Source: JACCZH01 sp963729445
GTDB taxonomy: Bacteria; Chloroflexota; Chloroflexia; Thermomicrobiales; CFX8
Length of the DNA: 64,000 nt
Assembly: GCA_963729445.1 (NCBI GenBank)
Contig: CAVSNU010000002.1
Coordinates: forward strand, 62,001 to 126,000
Direction: 5' to 3'
Part shown: piece after piece, positions 17,532-26,443 of the stretch
Layout: every line of letters starts with the position of its first letter
Numbering within the stretch: the stretch's first letter is position 1
Translations under genes and position numbers: made by a program
Notes under the pieces: generated by a model
What the model was told of the DNA's origin: nothing
Databases searched by the model: none
What the model saw: only the letters and a program-made list of their open reading frames with translations

Positions 17532-18683
17532 TTGGACGCCCTTAGTCATCACCTCAGAGACACACTGTTGCGCCCAGCGGCGCGCATGAGCAGGAGGCAG
17601 ACGACCTCCGGCAGCAACACCGTGCTGATCTTTCAGCCGGACCACCTCGGCGACATCCTGCTCTCGCAACCCGCGGTGCGCATCATCCGGGAACAGTTCC
17701 CCAACCACCGGCTCATCGGGGTCGTTGGTCCCTGGTCAGAAACGATCGCCCGGCTCGTGTGGCCGGTCGACGAGATCGTGACGGTCGACTTCCCGGGCTT
17801 CAATCGCGAATCGACGATGAAGAGCCCACTTGCGCCCTACCTGCAGTTGCTCCGGGAGGCTGCGACCCTTGGCAAGCTGAATGCAGGCGTCTCCTTCGTC
17901 CTGCGGCCCGATGCATGGTGGGCCGCCTGGCTAGCCGCCCTCGCGACCGCCGGACCAGTAGTGACCTCAGATGATCCGCGAACCGCCTCGTTCGGAACAC
18001 ATTGTTCCCACATCGCAGAGGACGATCACGCGACGGCGCGCGTCGTCGCTATTGCACGAGCGATGGCCGACAATACCTCGTCCGACGCCCCTCGACCGGA
18101 ATCGCTGCCGCTCTGGATGCCTGAAAATCCAGCTGCTCATGACGAAGCACAGCGGTTTCTCCAGGCGCGGGGAGTACACCATGACTACGTGGTGATCCAT
18201 CCAGGCTCGGGAGCTGACGTCAAACAGTGGCCGCGTGAGCGCTGGCGTGCCGTTGTCAACGGACTCGGACTGAGAGATACGTCCATCCTCATCACCGGAA
18301 ATCAGAGTGAACGGGAAATGGCACAGAGCATCGCCGGCACGAGCGGGAATGCTCTCTCCATCGCCGGACAAACCCCTCTACCTGTCCTGATCGAGATATT
18401 GCGTGGTGCCCGGCTAGTGGTCGGCCCAGATAGCGGTCCCCTGCATCTCGCCGTCGCGTGTGGCACACGAACAATTCATCTCTTCGGGCCGAGTGATCCC
18501 GTCCGTTACGGTCCATGGGGACCGCCGGATCGCCATCGGGTTGTCAGGGCAAACTGGTCCTGTTCGAGGTGCGGCGACCTGTCTGTGAAGCGCCCGGCTG
18601 GCTGCGGTTGTATGGTTGCCATTCAGCCGCATACAGTGATTTGCGCGGTAAACGAGCTGTTGGACGATCATGCCAATGAATGA
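17532..18683 (+). CDS. Glycosyltransferase family 9 protein
   Basis: A 383-residue GT9 protein with VLIFQPDHLGDILLSQPAVRII at the N-terminus, HPGSGADVKQWPRERW in the middle and LVVGPDSGPLHLAVACGTRTIHLFGPSDPVRYGPWG at the C-terminus in separate blocks. Near the end it has several Cys residues (CSRCGDLS, then GCGCM), as many GT9 enzymes do. It is a paralogue, not a copy, of the gene before it. TTG 17532 has AGGATGG upstream; ATG 17586 is an alternative. Its 3' end overlaps the next glycosyltransferase by 14 bases. Confidence 0.83.
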   Translation: MDALSHHLRDTLLRPAARMSRRQTTSGSNTVLIFQPDHLGDILLSQPAVRIIREQFPNHRLIGVVGPWSETIARLVWPVDEIVTVDFPGFNRESTMKSPLAPYLQLLREAATLGKLNAGVSFVLRPDAWWAAWLAALATAGPVVTSDDPRTASFGTHCSHIAEDDHATARVVAIARAMADNTSSDAPRPESLPLWMPENPAAHDEAQRFLQARGVHHDYVVIHPGSGADVKQWPRERWRAVVNGLGLRDTSILITGNQSEREMAQSIAGTSGNALSIAGQTPLPVLIEILRGARLVVGPDSGPLHLAVACGTRTIHLFGPSDPVRYGPWGPPDRHRVVRANWSCSRCGDLSVKRPAGCGCMVAIQPHTVICAVNELLDDHANE

Positions 18684-19782
18684 ACTGGCGATAGACGCCA
18701 GCCGCATGGTGAGCGATCAGCCTACCGGGACCGAGCACTACTCTTCCGAAATTATCCGCGCGTTGGCCAAAATCCAGGACCGCCCCCCGGTGACGCTGTA
18801 CGCCCGCGATGATCGCCCCGCTCCGCGAGTGGTTGGGACACTCACCAAGAGCTTCGGGCCACCGCTGCTATGGACGCATATCGGGCTCTCGCGGGCGATG
18901 AACGAAGACAAGCCGGACGCTCTCTTCGTACCCTCGCATGTCATCCCGGTCATCCACCCCAGGGCCACCGTCGTGACGGTGCATGACCTCGGCTATATTC
19001 ACGAGCCAGAGAGTCACCCGCGGCGGCAGCGCATGATGCTCGACGGCACCACGCGCTGGAACGTGAGGGCTGCCACCAGAGTTATCGCTATCTCTGGACA
19101 GACACGAGACGACCTGCTCACACACTACGGAGTCGATCCTGGCAAAGTGACGGTGGTTCATCACGGGCTCGACCACGCTAGATTTCAGCCATTGGCGCCG
19201 GGCGAGACATCAGCCGTTCTGGCCAAACACGATATCTCCGCGCCGTACCTTCTCTTCGTGAGCACCGTCCAGCCACGCAAGAATCTCCCCAGACTCGTCG
19301 AGGCATTTGAGGCGATCGATGACCCGGATCTCGCGCTCGTTATCGCCGGCAAGTCCGGCTGGCTGAGCGAACCCATAGAGAAGCGAATACAGGAGAGCCG
19401 TCTGGCAAACCGTATCAGGAGGCTCGGACACGTCGCGGACGAGGATCTGCCAGCACTGTATAGTGCCGCCGATGTCTTCGTGCTGCCATCGCTCTACGAG
19501 GGGTTCGGCATGGGGGTGATCGAAGCGATGGCCTGCGGGACGCCGGTGGTAACGAGTAACGGCTCCAGCCTGGCAGAGGTGGCAGGTGGGGCGGCGATCC
19601 TCGTTGACCCGCTAGACGTCAGCTCGATCGCCGCGAGCATTCGCGAAGCACGAACGCCAGCCTCACATCGACAGTTGCGACAGCTCGGCATCACGCAGGC
19701 GAGTAGATTCACCTGGGAGCAGTCCGCCGCAGCGACGCTCAACGTCATCGAGGAAGCCTACTGTGCTACCCACGACTCCTGA
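18670..19782 (+). CDS. Glycosyltransferase family 4 protein
   Basis: The 370-residue product is a GT4 retaining enzyme. It shows GTEHYSSEIIRAL at the N-terminus, VVTVHDLGY, RVIAISGQTRDDLL, the donor-domain start YLLFVSTVQPRKNLPRLVEAF, and the E-x7-E signature in LPSLYEGFGMGVIEAMACGTPVV. Members such as mannosyl- and rhamnosyltransferases build cell-surface glycans; the sugar cannot be assigned. It overlaps both neighbours (14 bases upstream, 20 downstream), indicating one tightly packed operon with the GT9 genes. Confidence 0.88.
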   Translation: MPMNELAIDASRMVSDQPTGTEHYSSEIIRALAKIQDRPPVTLYARDDRPAPRVVGTLTKSFGPPLLWTHIGLSRAMNEDKPDALFVPSHVIPVIHPRATVVTVHDLGYIHEPESHPRRQRMMLDGTTRWNVRAATRVIAISGQTRDDLLTHYGVDPGKVTVVHHGLDHARFQPLAPGETSAVLAKHDISAPYLLFVSTVQPRKNLPRLVEAFEAIDDPDLALVIAGKSGWLSEPIEKRIQESRLANRIRRLGHVADEDLPALYSAADVFVLPSLYEGFGMGVIEAMACGTPVVTSNGSSLAEVAGGAAILVDPLDVSSIAASIREARTPASHRQLRQLGITQASRFTWEQSAAATLNVIEEAYCATHDS

Positions 19783-20865
19783 GCGCATTCTCGCCATCAA
19801 GCTCGCCGACCTCGGCGATCTGCTCGTCACCGAGCCAGCCTTGAGGTCGCTTCGAACCGCGTATCCCGACGCCGCCATCGACATCCTGACGACACCAACG
19901 GCTGCGGCACTGGTGCCTCTGCTCGACGAGTCCTACGGTGTCATGAACGTTCCCTAAGCACAGCTTCGACAATCCCCGCGCCCTGTTGAATCCAGCGGCT
20001 GTCGCCCAGGCTCGGGAGCTTCGGACGATCACTGCGGCGCACCCGCTATGACACCGTCGCGATCTTTCACCACCTAACCACTCCTGCCGGCGCGGTGAAG
20101 TTTCACGGTCTAGCTCGCGCCTCGGGTGCGCCGGTAATTGCCGGCCTGGATAACGGCCGCGGACGCTTTCTCACGCACGCGGCTGTCGACCTGGGGTTCG
20201 GCGTGCGCCACACGGTCGATTACATGCTCGACGTTGCCAGGCAACTCGGCGGGGCAGAGGTCGATCCGCGACCTGCGTTGTCAGGTGCGGCAAGCGTTGA
20301 GCTGAACCAGAACCCGCCATTGTCGGAACACTACGCCGCCGTGTTTCCCACAACCGGCCCATTTGCCCCCGGTCGGAACTGGCCCAGCGAGTCGTTCGCC
20401 GCGCTGGCGACGTTGCTAGACACAGCCGGTTACCAGCCGGTCATACTTGGCGCGAGCGACGCGACAGATGCCGCGAGGCTCATCCAGAGGGCGCTGCCCT
20501 CGGCGATCGATCTCACCGGTCAAACCTCGGTGCCGGATCTTGTCGAGATTGTTCGCGGGGCAAGGGTGACGATCACCGGCGACAGCTTTCCGGGACATCT
20601 GGCGAACGCCGTTGGTTGCCCGGTGGTATCGATCTTTGGACCGTCCAACCACTCTGCCTGGGGCCCGTACGGTGCGGTTGAGGCGCAATGTGCGAATCCC
20701 GGAAACACAATTGTCGTGCGTCACGATGTACCCTGCTCCCCTTGCCTGTACACTGGATATCGTCTGGGCAGACCTCACGGCTGTCCGGTGAGAACCTGTT
20801 TACTGGCCATCACACCGGAGGATGTCATGTCGGCAGTGCGACTCGTCACCAGAGCACACGTATGA
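19763..20865 (+). pseudogene. Glycosyltransferase family 9 gene with two +1 frameshifts
   Basis: Three consecutive reading frames together make one GT9 protein. Frame one from GTG 19763 gives RILAIKLADLGDLLVTEPAL and stops at 19955; frame two continues KHSFDNPRALLNP from about 19953 and stops near 20048; frame three runs from about 20041 to 20865 with SGATDAARLI-like donor residues, VTITGDSFPGHLANAVGCPVVSIFG and a Cys-rich end. Each break falls at a CCC triplet (19952-19954 and about 20042-20044), and deleting one C at each restores a single frame of about 366 residues. Either the gene is recently inactivated or the two extra bases are sequence errors. The reading frame is otherwise fully preserved, which favours the latter. 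Confidence 0.75.
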
Positions 20866-21392
20866 AGAGCACCAGCGCAACGCTAGGCATCGGCTTGATC
20901 GTTGCCGGAATCGTCGTCGGTGTCCTGATCGCGGCATGGCTCGCCGCCGGCGTTGCAGACGAGGACTCCGGCTTACGGCTGAGCGGCGCGTTGTTGGGCG
21001 CATTCTTCGGCTTCGCTGTGCTCGTCCTTCCCATGGTCGGTGGAGGACTCCTTATCCTGACTCGTGCCCGGCGCGAGCAAGCGGCGATGGAGCATGTCGG
21101 GCGGCAGCGCAAGATATTGGGCGTGGTGGAAACTGCCGGAGAAATCTCCATCGCGGACCTCGCCCTTGAAACGGGTGGCACCCGGGACACAGTACGATCC
21201 GACCTGTACGATCTGGTTTCGAAGGGTTTATTCTCAGGGTACGTCGACTGGGATCGGGGTATGCTTTTCGCCCGCCAGGCGTCAGAAATACGTGCCTCGG
21301 GCAAGTGTCCAAACTGCGGCGGAGAACTGTCGCTTGCAGGAAAAGGCCTGATACGTTGCCAATATTGCGGCGCAGAGATCTTCCTGCCGTAA
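20862..21392 (+). CDS. Membrane-anchored winged-helix / zinc-ribbon protein
   Basis: From ATG 20862, which overlaps the preceding stop by four bases (ATGA), the product is 176 residues. It has two membrane helices (about 7-29 and 40-65), a winged-helix-like segment (VVETAGEISIADLALETGGTR region, about 80-130) and a C-terminal zinc ribbon with CPNCGG and CQYCGA. This is not a family I can name. The layout suggests a membrane-tethered regulator or adaptor. It opens a group with a DUF4178 protein, PspA and an SPFH protein, two of which also relate to membranes and zinc ribbons, so a role in envelope-stress handling is likely but unproven. Confidence 0.7.
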   Translation: MKSTSATLGIGLIVAGIVVGVLIAAWLAAGVADEDSGLRLSGALLGAFFGFAVLVLPMVGGGLLILTRARREQAAMEHVGRQRKILGVVETAGEISIADLALETGGTRDTVRSDLYDLVSKGLFSGYVDWDRGMLFARQASEIRASGKCPNCGGELSLAGKGLIRCQYCGAEIFLP

Positions 21393-21434
21393 CAAGAGCG
21401 GTGACACCCGCAGCAGAACAGAGGGAGGGCCACG

Positions 21435-22457
21435 ATGTCTCAGGGTCGTATCGACGATCTACTCAACAGCATCCCAGGTTACGCAGGTTACCGTTCCAAA
21501 GAGAAGCGTCGCGACTCTGACGGCTCGATACGCGAACGGCTGGCCCAGGACTACGGGCAGCAGGCTGACAGGCTCGGGCGCCTGGCGACGCGTTTGGCTG
21601 ACGAGAGGGACCTGGCCGCAGTACGGGTCATCACCAAGCCGCACACGCGGCTCGTTTCCTTTCGTGACCGTGTCCGCTCCGCAACCTACGGCTATGCTCC
21701 TCTGTTCGCTGAGACACAGATTGATGAGGCGGCGCTGGATCAAATCGCCGCGTTCGATCGCTCGCTGGCTGACGGCCTCGAGCCACTGGGCGAGCAGATC
21801 ACCGCACTTGAGAACACAGCGCCCGGCACCGACGAGTTCCGCGATCAGGCAGCCGCGCTGGCCGGCCTCGTAGAAGGTCTCCACGCCCGGTTCGATCTCC
21901 GTGGACAGATCATCGAGTCCGGCAAGCCCGCCGAGCCACACAAGGTCGCGGCACTGCTGGAGGTCGGTACCGAGGAGGCAGCTGTCGATCGCCGGCCGAC
22001 GGCCTACAACCTGCACGATGGTGAGGCCGTCACCTTCGGAGGCAAGAATTACACGGTGATCGGGCGAATTACAGCCCAACTCGGCTCAGATACCTGGCGT
22101 GACTTCCAGCTCAAAGGTGGTGCCGAGGATTCCTGGCTCAGGGTTCCGGTCAGCTCCACCGGTGCGTTCCATTGGCTTCAGAAGGTTGCGCCCACTGGCG
22201 AAATCGGTTCGGACAAGCTTCAATTGGGGGACACCTCATTCGAGCGCGACAACGAGGAAGCGGGTACAACGGAGGTCATCGGCCAGCGGGGTTCATCGTC
22301 ATCCAGTCCGGTGCGATACTTTCGTTATCGTCCATTCGCAGGAGCTGAGAAGCTGCACGTCTATGATTGGGGCGCCGATCATCTCGCGTTGCGCGGCTCG
22401 GTGATCGATCCGCTGGAAGTGCAGGTATGGTCGCGCGAGGGCCGAGAGGCAGTCTAG
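21435..22457 (+). CDS. DUF4178 domain protein
   Basis: The 340-residue product has no membrane segment. The N-terminal third is helical and charged (a DYGQQADRLGRLATRLADER-type coiled region); the C-terminal part has the beta-rich pattern around YNLHDGEAVTFGGKNYTVIG and WRDFQLKGG that is typical of DUF4178, a domain of unknown function often encoded beside PspA, polyamine synthase or DUF350 genes. A strong GAGGGAGGG site precedes ATG 21435. It lies between the winged-helix/zinc-ribbon gene and pspA on the same strand. Confidence 0.7.
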   Translation: MSQGRIDDLLNSIPGYAGYRSKEKRRDSDGSIRERLAQDYGQQADRLGRLATRLADERDLAAVRVITKPHTRLVSFRDRVRSATYGYAPLFAETQIDEAALDQIAAFDRSLADGLEPLGEQITALENTAPGTDEFRDQAAALAGLVEGLHARFDLRGQIIESGKPAEPHKVAALLEVGTEEAAVDRRPTAYNLHDGEAVTFGGKNYTVIGRITAQLGSDTWRDFQLKGGAEDSWLRVPVSSTGAFHWLQKVAPTGEIGSDKLQLGDTSFERDNEEAGTTEVIGQRGSSSSSPVRYFRYRPFAGAEKLHVYDWGADHLALRGSVIDPLEVQVWSREGREAV

Positions 22458-22495
22458 TCACGAGTCGGCATGATCACGAAGAAAGGCACCACGAC

Positions 22496-23188
22496 ATGGG
22501 AATCCTCGATCGAATGTCCCGGCTTATCCGTGCCAACGTGAACGATCTGATTGACCGTTCTGAAGATCCCGAGAAGATGCTCAACGAGCTGCTACGCGAG
22601 ATGAAGTCGAGCATCGCCGATGCTCGCATCCAGGTCGCGAACATGATCGCGCAAGAGAAGGTCGTAGAAGGCGATCTCCAGGATGCGCGCAGTGACGCGG
22701 ACCAGTGGGCCCAGAAGGCGGAGCTCGCCGTAACCCGTGGCCGGGACGACCTGGCTCGTGAGGCATTGCGGCGCAAGAATGACGCAGAGGAGCTCGCTGG
22801 CGTCTACGACCACCAGCTCACCTCGCAAAAAGAGATGGTAGAGAAGCTGAAGGGGCAGCTCCGCATCCTCGAAGCGAAGTATGAGGAAGCCGAGTCGAAG
22901 AAGAGCATCCTGATCGCCCGCCACCGTCGCGCGGAGTCGCAGCGCCGGATCAATGAGACCTTTTCCACCTTGCCCGAGTTGAGTGCCGCCAGCGAGCTCG
23001 ATCGCATGGAGCGCAAGATCCGCGAAGACGAAGCCAGAGCCATGGCCGTGGAAGAATTGGAGCAAGATTCCGTCGAGTGGCAGTTCGCCGAGCTCGAAGT
23101 CAACAACGATGTCGAGTCCGAGCTCGCCGCGCTCAAAGCCCGCGTTGGCAGTGAGGACCCAAAGAGGTTGAGCGAAGGCTCGAAGTAG
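22496..23188 (+). CDS. pspA: PspA/IM30 family phage-shock protein
   Basis: PspA proteins are ESCRT-III-like coiled-coil proteins that polymerise on damaged membranes and help keep the proton gradient. From ATG 22496 (AGAAAGG upstream) the product is 230 residues, starting MGILDRMSRLIRANVNDLID with the amphipathic helix and EDPEKMLNELLREM that define the family, followed by long heptad-rich helices to about residue 200. It stands between a DUF4178 gene and an SPFH gene, a neighbourhood seen in other Gram-positive-type bacteria. Confidence 0.92.
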   Translation: MGILDRMSRLIRANVNDLIDRSEDPEKMLNELLREMKSSIADARIQVANMIAQEKVVEGDLQDARSDADQWAQKAELAVTRGRDDLAREALRRKNDAEELAGVYDHQLTSQKEMVEKLKGQLRILEAKYEEAESKKSILIARHRRAESQRRINETFSTLPELSAASELDRMERKIREDEARAMAVEELEQDSVEWQFAELEVNNDVESELAALKARVGSEDPKRLSEGSK

Positions 23189-23235
23189 CAGGCACGTTCA
23201 GTTCAAATGCCGGTACCCGGTAGAGGAGAGCGGTT

Positions 23236-24303
23236 GTGGCCATCCTTGACCTGATTGAATATCCCGACGCGCGTAACGATGAGCTCGTCCATCGCGTTCC
23301 GGAGCACGGCTCGGGTGAGTTCCGGCTGGGTTCGCAGTGCGTGGTGCGCGAGTCCCAGCGTGCTGTGTTTTTCCGCGACGGAAAGGCGCTCGACGTGCTC
23401 GGTCCGGGCCGGCACACGCTGTCAACCGCGAACATTCCGTTGCTGACCGGGCTGATCGGCTTGCCGTTCGGCTCAAAGAGCCCGTTCCGCGCCGAGGTTT
23501 ACTACGTAAACATTCGCGAGTTCATCGACATGAAGTGGGGTACCGCGCAGCCGGTGCTCTACCGGGACAAAGAATTCGGCATGATCCGCGTGCGGGCATT
23601 TGGCACGTACTCGATGCGTGTCAAGGATCCGCAGACGTTCGTGAACCAGGTCGTTGGCACCCGTGGTACCTACTCGACGAGCCAGATCGAAGATTTTCTA
23701 CGCTCGGTGATCATCACAGAGTTCAACGACATGCTCGGCAACACCATGACGAGTATTCTTGACATTCAGGCTATGACCCGTGATATCGCCTCAGCGGCCC
23801 AGCACGCGCTCGCGGATGATTTCGATCGTCTCGGGCTCGAGCTCCTGACCTTCCAGATCCTGGCCATCACTCCCCCGGAGGAAGTACAGAAGCGCATCGA
23901 CGAACGCTCCGGCATGGCCGCGCTTGGCGACATGAACACCTATATCCAGTTTCAAACGGCGCAAGCGATCGGCAACATGGGCGAAGGTGGGGGCGCAGGC
24001 GGCGGTGGTAATGTCTCTGAGGGCGCCGGCCTCGGGGCGGGGCTTGGAATGGGCATGGCGATGGGCGAAGCGATGCGCGAGGCGATGCGCAGCGGCCAGG
24101 CCGCCCCACAGGGCTCACAGCAGGCCGCACCCGCCGGAACCAGGTACTGCGGTGAATGCGGGCAGGCATTAGCCCCCGGAGCAAAGTTCTGTTCAAATTG
24201 TGGGGCCCAGGCGAACCAGGCCAACACGTGCCCGCAGTGTGGATCGGTAAACCCGGCCGGCGCAAAATTCTGTCAGGAGTGCGGCACCCAGCTCAAGCAG
24301 TAG
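23236..24303 (+). CDS. SPFH-domain protein with C-terminal zinc ribbons
   Basis: The 355-residue protein has an SPFH (band 7) domain of the YdjI/virion-core-like type: ELVHRVPEHGSGEFRLGSQ, QRAVFFRDGKALDVLGPGRHTL, then FGTYSMRVKDPQTFVNQVVG. A Gly/Met-rich linker (about 260-300) joins it to two double zinc ribbons with four CxxC pairs (CGECG, CSNCG, CPQCG, CQECG). SPFH proteins form membrane-associated rings or scaffolds. GTG 23236 follows GAGGAGAG. It ends the PspA module, and its Bacillus YdjI-like relatives sit beside pspA-like genes too, which supports a shared membrane-stress role. Confidence 0.82.
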   Translation: MAILDLIEYPDARNDELVHRVPEHGSGEFRLGSQCVVRESQRAVFFRDGKALDVLGPGRHTLSTANIPLLTGLIGLPFGSKSPFRAEVYYVNIREFIDMKWGTAQPVLYRDKEFGMIRVRAFGTYSMRVKDPQTFVNQVVGTRGTYSTSQIEDFLRSVIITEFNDMLGNTMTSILDIQAMTRDIASAAQHALADDFDRLGLELLTFQILAITPPEEVQKRIDERSGMAALGDMNTYIQFQTAQAIGNMGEGGGAGGGGNVSEGAGLGAGLGMGMAMGEAMREAMRSGQAAPQGSQQAAPAGTRYCGECGQALAPGAKFCSNCGAQANQANTCPQCGSVNPAGAKFCQECGTQLKQ

Positions 24304-24324
24304 GCACAGAACTACTCGCATGGT

Positions 24325-24354
24325 TTGACGTGCCATTTTGCGCTCGCTTACAAT
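24325..24354 (+). promoter_or_regulatory. Promoter of the inositol-phosphate synthase gene
   Basis: TTGACG (24325-24330) and TACAAT (24349-24354) are 18 bases apart, about 95 bases before the preferred ATG 24448. The leader between holds an 8-bp hairpin (CGTGCGAT 24368-24375 with ATCGCACG 24390-24397). The longest open frame would begin on the -35 box itself, so that start is unlikely. Confidence 0.65.
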
Positions 24355-24447
24355 GACATGATGGCCTCGTGCGATGTCTGTAGGGCCGGATCGCACGCTC
24401 ACGTCGTTTTTGCACTCGCCCGGTCTTTTCAAGAAGGGAACCAGTAC

Positions 24448-25602
24448 ATGCCCAGGACGAGCGACACATCCTCGTCTCACAAGAAAATTCGCGTGGCGAT
24501 CATCGGCGTCGGTAACTGTGCCTCATCGCTCGTTCAAGGCATCGAGTACTACAAGGATGCCGACGCGGACGCATTTGTTCCGGGGCTGATGCACGTCGAT
24601 CTGGGCGGATATCACATCCGGGACATTGAATTCTCGGCCGCCTTCGATATCGACGTCAATAAAGTCGGCAAGGATCTGAGCGAGGCAATCTTCGAGAAAC
24701 CCAACAACACGTACAAGTTCTCGGAGGTGCCGCACCTCGGCGTTCCAGTCCAGCGTGGAATGACACACGATGGACTGGGCAAGTACCTCTCGGAGATCAT
24801 CACCAAGGCACCCGGCCCGACGGTCGACATCGTTCAGGTTCTCAAGGACACCAAGACCGATGTGGTCATCAGCTACCTGCCGGTCGGCTCTGAGATGGCC
24901 ACCAAGTGGTACGTCGAGCAGATCCTCGAAGCTGGCTGTGCCTTCATCAACTGCATCCCGGTCTTCATCGCCCGCGAAGAGTACTGGCAGAAGCGCTTCC
25001 GCGACCGCGGCCTGCCGATCATCGGCGACGACATCAAGTCGCAGGTCGGCGCGACGATCACCCACCGCATGCTTGCCCGCCTGTTCGCTGACCGTGGCGT
25101 GCGTATCGACCGCACCTACCAGCTGAACTTCGGTGGCAACACCGACTTCCTGAACATGCTCGAGCGCGAGCGGCTTGAGTCGAAGAAGGTCTCTAAGACC
25201 AACGCGGTTACATCGCAGATCGACTACGGCATGGATCCGGCCAACGTCCACGTCGGTCCTAGCGACCATGTGCCGTGGCTCGAGGACCGCAAGTGGGCCC
25301 ATATTCGCATGGAGGGCACGACCTTCGGCGACGTGCCGCTCAACGTTGAATTGAAGCTGGAAGTCTGGGACTCGCCAAACTCGGCCGGCGTGGTGATCGA
25401 CGCAATCCGCTGCGCTAAGCTGGCGCTGAATAACAACATCTCGGGCGCCTTGATCGCACCGTCATCCTACTTCATGAAGTCCCCGCCGGTTCAGATCCAC
25501 GACGACGAGGCGCACGAGAAGGTCGAGGAATTCATCCGCGAGACTTCACAGCGCCCCTCCGAAGTAGAGGCCGACGCTCCAGTTCCCGCTCCGGCAGACT
25601 AG
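24448..25602 (+). CDS. ino1: Inositol-3-phosphate synthase
   Basis: The enzyme converts glucose 6-phosphate to 1D-myo-inositol 3-phosphate with catalytic NAD+, feeding phosphatidylinositol or other inositol compounds. From ATG 24448 (AAGAAGGGA upstream) the product is 384 residues, the size of the short actinobacterial-type enzyme. It has VAIIGVGNCASSLVQGIEYY (NAD-binding), the lipid/active-site region around FINCIPVFIA and IIGDDIKSQVGATITHRML, and NFGGNTDFLNM. It has its own promoter and stands between the SPFH gene and a hypothetical gene. Confidence 0.93.
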   Translation: MPRTSDTSSSHKKIRVAIIGVGNCASSLVQGIEYYKDADADAFVPGLMHVDLGGYHIRDIEFSAAFDIDVNKVGKDLSEAIFEKPNNTYKFSEVPHLGVPVQRGMTHDGLGKYLSEIITKAPGPTVDIVQVLKDTKTDVVISYLPVGSEMATKWYVEQILEAGCAFINCIPVFIAREEYWQKRFRDRGLPIIGDDIKSQVGATITHRMLARLFADRGVRIDRTYQLNFGGNTDFLNMLERERLESKKVSKTNAVTSQIDYGMDPANVHVGPSDHVPWLEDRKWAHIRMEGTTFGDVPLNVELKLEVWDSPNSAGVVIDAIRCAKLALNNNISGALIAPSSYFMKSPPVQIHDDEAHEKVEEFIRETSQRPSEVEADAPVPAPAD

Positions 25603-25612
25603 CGCACCCTCT

Positions 25613-26212
25613 TTGACGCTGAACGCCCGCGTGTCCACCCTGTTATCCAGGGTGGGCCGTGGGCGCCGTTCGTTGAACGCGGCTGAGCTGGCCGTGAACT
25701 TTTCGTTCGTCTTGCATGACTCGTCATCCAGCACCACGGTCCGCAACGCGGTAAACGCATCCCTGAGTCATCGCGCCGCCCGGTTTCACGAGCGACAAAC
25801 AGTTCTTGACGGCGGAGCAACCTTCGACGTTGACACCTGGCTCACAACCTCCATCGGGTTGCCGGGGCAGCTCGGCGCCGCGCTCGGCGACGCCGGTCTG
25901 AAGAACACCCGGCTGGTCAACATCGATGAGCGCTACGGCCCCCTCCAGCTCGTGCCACTCTTCCGCGCAACAGCAGAGCTCAACCTGCCCCCGTCTGGTA
26001 GCAACATCGTGGGAGTGGCGGCATTGGTCGTGCGGCCGATGGGGCGATCGCGGCAACTGATCGTTCGCGGACCGTTCGACTGGAGAAGCGAGCGCGAGAA
26101 CGCGCTGGGAGCACTTGAAGCGATCGTTCAGGCCCACATCGATCAGTGGAAGCCTCAGTCCGTCCTCTGGCCGGCACCCGCTGAGATCCTCCTACCCGGA
26201 GAAGTCCGCTGA
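25613..26212 (+). CDS. Hypothetical protein
   Basis: An open frame of 199 residues with coding-like composition over most of its length. I do not recognise the family. The protein is soluble, with no signal peptide; its C-terminal half (LVNIDERYGPLQLVPLFRA, AALVVRPMGRSRQL, a final IDQWKPQSVLWP) alternates short hydrophobic strands. The start is uncertain: TTG 25613 has no ribosome-binding site, and the first 60 bases include an 8-bp inverted repeat (CCACCCTG / CAGGGTGG, 25635-25655), so translation may begin later. It follows ino1 by ten bases. Confidence 0.5.
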   Translation: MTLNARVSTLLSRVGRGRRSLNAAELAVNFSFVLHDSSSSTTVRNAVNASLSHRAARFHERQTVLDGGATFDVDTWLTTSIGLPGQLGAALGDAGLKNTRLVNIDERYGPLQLVPLFRATAELNLPPSGSNIVGVAALVVRPMGRSRQLIVRGPFDWRSERENALGALEAIVQAHIDQWKPQSVLWPAPAEILLPGEVR

Positions 26213-26443
26213 TGAATTCGACCTCTTGTTCGTTGGGGGCGTAATCCGGACATACCCAGTCACATCAAACGAAGCGGTATCCGGGCGTACCGCGGCCTCT
26301 CTTGGTCCTCCTGAGCGGTGCAGTCGGCTCAAAACACCGGCACTCTCAGCCCGCAGGACATGCCCCTAACCCCGGAACGCCGGGATCTGTAGGATTCCTG
26401 AGACAGGATCCTCGTCGGGAGGTATCGCAGGCCGAGGGTGAAG
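26213..26443 (+). other. Intergenic stretch, no gene seen
   Basis: Lies between the 3' ends of a hypothetical gene (plus) and the XPB helicase gene (minus). It has no convincing frame and no strong hairpin with a T tract. Confidence 0.4.

Noticed and set aside
24325..24447. N-terminal extension of inositol-phosphate synthase from TTG 24325
   Set aside because: The TTG is part of a TTGACG -35 box, the extension has no homology features, and ATG 24448 has a good ribosome-binding site.
25635..25655. Hairpin as ino1 terminator
   Set aside because: Perfect 8-bp stem but no T tract, and it lies within a likely coding frame.
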